Source: Chara braunii (lineage: Eukaryota; Streptophyta; Charophyceae; Charales; Characeae). Taken from it: a DNA stretch of 31,242 nucleotides. Both the position numbers and the translations under genes were made by a program. Location of the stretch: positions 1,867,371 through 1,898,612 of the forward strand of contig BFEA01000293.1 of assembly GCA_003427395.1 (NCBI GenBank). Reading direction: 5' to 3'. Positions 30,457-31,242 of this stretch are shown piece after piece (the stretch's first letter is position 1; each line of letters opens with the position of its first letter). A model generated the notes under the pieces. The model had not been told where the DNA came from. It saw nothing but the letters and a program-made list of their open reading frames with translations, and searched no databases.

Positions 30457-30496
30457 AGGTGCCGCTCCCCACCAATAGAATGGAGCCCCCAGTGAA

Positions 30497-30536
30497 GCTG
30501 GTAGGAGTGCATGCTCTTATCATCACTCCTATCAGC
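30497..30536 (+). repeat. 13-bp stem-loop beside the LINE poly(A)
   Basis: GCTGGTAGGAGTG (30497-30509) pairs with CACTCCTATCAGC (30524-30536) with one G-U pair and a 14-base loop. It ends 18 bases before the poly(A). It is the strongest fold in the 3' UTR. Confidence 0.85.
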
Positions 30537-30570
30537 AGTCACGAGGTGGTGTTTAAAAAAAAAAAAAAAA

Positions 30571-30581
30571 AGGTTGCCTCA
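30571..30581. repeat. Right target-site duplication
   Basis: AGGTTGCCTCA follows the poly(A) directly and matches 20405-20415. The older LINE resumes here on the minus strand, ending WHEVVRQP at this site. Confidence 0.9.
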
Positions 30582-31170
30582 CCACTTCGTGCCATCTTAG
30601 AGGAGTGGCTATTTGAGACGGGCCTTTTCTTCTCCATAGGCTGATGAGCGAAGTCCACAGAGGGTCAGTGAGGAGGTCTGTTTTCACTTGGTTTGCTGGT
30701 GATGTTTCTCTCCTGTGTCTAGGTGGGGAGGGGATATACCAGGCACTGTTGGTAAACCATCTTAATGGGTGTAGCTTGGTCTGGGCTCCCTCGTCGGGGG
30801 CCAGGCAGGATAGTTGGATGTATGTCAGGGGGGCCCAAGGGATGCCATTACCAAGTAATAATCTGATAATGAATTTGAAAATTAGAGCTTCTATTTTATC
30901 CCCTGGGTCTATTATTCCCAACCCCCCTTTCCCCCGTGGTTGAGCAATGCGCTCCCAGGCCACTCGGTAGATACATCTCGAATCTGAGTCCATATTTTCC
31001 CAGAGGTAAGTAGCTACCGCTCTCCTCAATCTTGCTAGTTGTTTTGGGGTCAGTTTCCAAAATGCGGTTTTGTACCAGATAGCCGGAAGAATTGAGTTGT
31101 TTATGGCTAGGGCCCTTCCCACAATGGAGGTGTGGAGACTTTTTATGGCTTAGATGAAGTTAGATCTATT
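30582..31170 (-). mobile_element. Older minus-strand LINE, 5' half (split by the insertion)
   Basis: An uninterrupted minus-strand frame reads SLHTSIVGRALAINNSIL, ATYLWENMD, YRVAWERIAQPRGKGGLGII, WAPLTYIQLSCLAPDE, TDPLWTSLISLWRRKGPS and LRWHEVVRQP. It aligns in order with the inserted LINE at about 28170-28745 (KDKRTSITGRSLVINNVIL, ITAYLWRGNHD, LSRVA, WAALAEEQISRLAPEE, DPFWRDLLRIWRKLPLP, NRWEEVCQQP). This is the region between RT and the zinc-binding domain. Its downstream continuation lies at 20404 and below. Similarity starts at about 31170; no endonuclease or RT core is seen before the window ends, so the older copy is truncated or continues after a break. Confidence 0.88.
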
Positions 31171-31199
31171 AAAATAAACTCAGTATGCAAAGATGCCCC

Positions 31200-31242
31200 A
31201 ACCCTTCTTCTTCTTCTTTTTTTTTTTTTTTTTTTTTTTTTT
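31200..31242 (-). repeat. (TTC)n and poly(T) at the window end
   Basis: TTC units pass into an unbroken T run that reaches the window edge. Read on the minus strand it could be the poly(A) tail of another retroelement whose body lies beyond 31242. A simple microsatellite is equally possible. Confidence 0.5.

Larger units (their letters stand above)
20416..30570 (+). mobile_element. Near-complete 10.16-kb LINE (non-LTR retrotransposon)
   Basis: Both ends are set by an 11-bp target-site duplication inside an older LINE on the other strand. Order: 5' repeats, CT-rich leader, ORF1 with zinc knuckle, long charged inter-ORF region, A29 tract, ORF2 with APE-type endonuclease, reverse transcriptase and C-terminal zinc-binding region, 3' UTR, poly(A) (30555-30571). 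The domain order is that of L1-type plant LINEs, usually 5-8 kb, so this one is long because of its leader and inter-ORF parts. Frameshifts in ORF1 and stops plus frameshifts in the ORF2 C-terminus imply that this copy is defective. Ns within ORF2 suggest consensus from similar genomic copies. Confidence 0.93.
30207..30571 (+). other. LINE 3' UTR and poly(A) tail
   Basis: About 350 bases after the ORF2 stop, ending in A17 (30555-30571). Two AGGGAC..CTGG hairpins (30380-30396 and 30438-30456) and one longer stem-loop close to the tail (30497-30536) lie within it. In several LINE families the reverse transcriptase recognises a 3' stem-loop in its own RNA, so these are candidates for that role. 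Confidence 0.85.

Overview
The window looks like nuclear DNA of a eukaryote with a repeat-rich genome. It has long homopolymers, many microsatellites, scattered Ns, no bacterial-style gene packing and several non-LTR retrotransposon copies. A block at about 11.8-12.9 kb holds fragments of mitochondrial rps2, ccmB, large-subunit rRNA and two tRNAs. A mitochondrial rps2 next to ccmB and a trnI(CAU)-like tRNA point to a streptophyte (green plant lineage, possibly a charophyte alga). The lineage is an inference, not a proof.

Layout. 1-11.8 kb is mostly non-coding: microsatellites, a 20-bp minisatellite (1.23 kb), a 79-bp duplication (6.3 kb), a very dense array of short perfect inverted repeats (7.4-9.15 kb) and a 52-bp repeat whose units can each fold (9.33-9.59 kb). 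One short exon-like piece near 10.8 kb resembles the second-largest subunit of RNA polymerase. 11.8-12.93 kb is the mitochondrial insertion. 12.93-16.1 kb has no recognisable gene. 16.1-18.7 kb is a 5'-truncated, decayed LINE with a poly(A) tail, and 18.98-19.1 kb is the 3' end of another.

The main result is at 19.99-31.2 kb: a nested pair of LINEs. A 10.16-kb plus-strand LINE (20416-30570) sits inside an older minus-strand LINE. The two halves of the older element are at 30582-31170 and 19995-20404, and their reading frame rejoins exactly across an 11-bp target-site duplication (20405-20415 and 30571-30581). This fixes both ends of the young element. Its structure, 5' to 3', is: two promoter-like repeats 332 bp apart; a CT-rich 5' region of about 120-bp repeats; ORF1 (a region like plant LINE DUF4283, then a CCHC zinc knuckle reached only by a -1 frameshift at a CCCAAAT heptamer); about 1.9 kb of charged, interrupted inter-ORF sequence; an A29 tract; ORF2 (apurinic-type endonuclease, reverse transcriptase, C-terminal zinc-binding region); a 3' UTR with folded motifs; and a poly(A) tail.

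ORF2 is intact through the endonuclease and most of the reverse transcriptase. It then breaks at the FADD box and carries several stops and frameshifts, so this copy is probably inactive by itself. Many stops in all three comparable LINE copies fall at codons that are tryptophan in a sister copy (TGG to TGA or TAG), which suggests cytosine-deamination-type decay.
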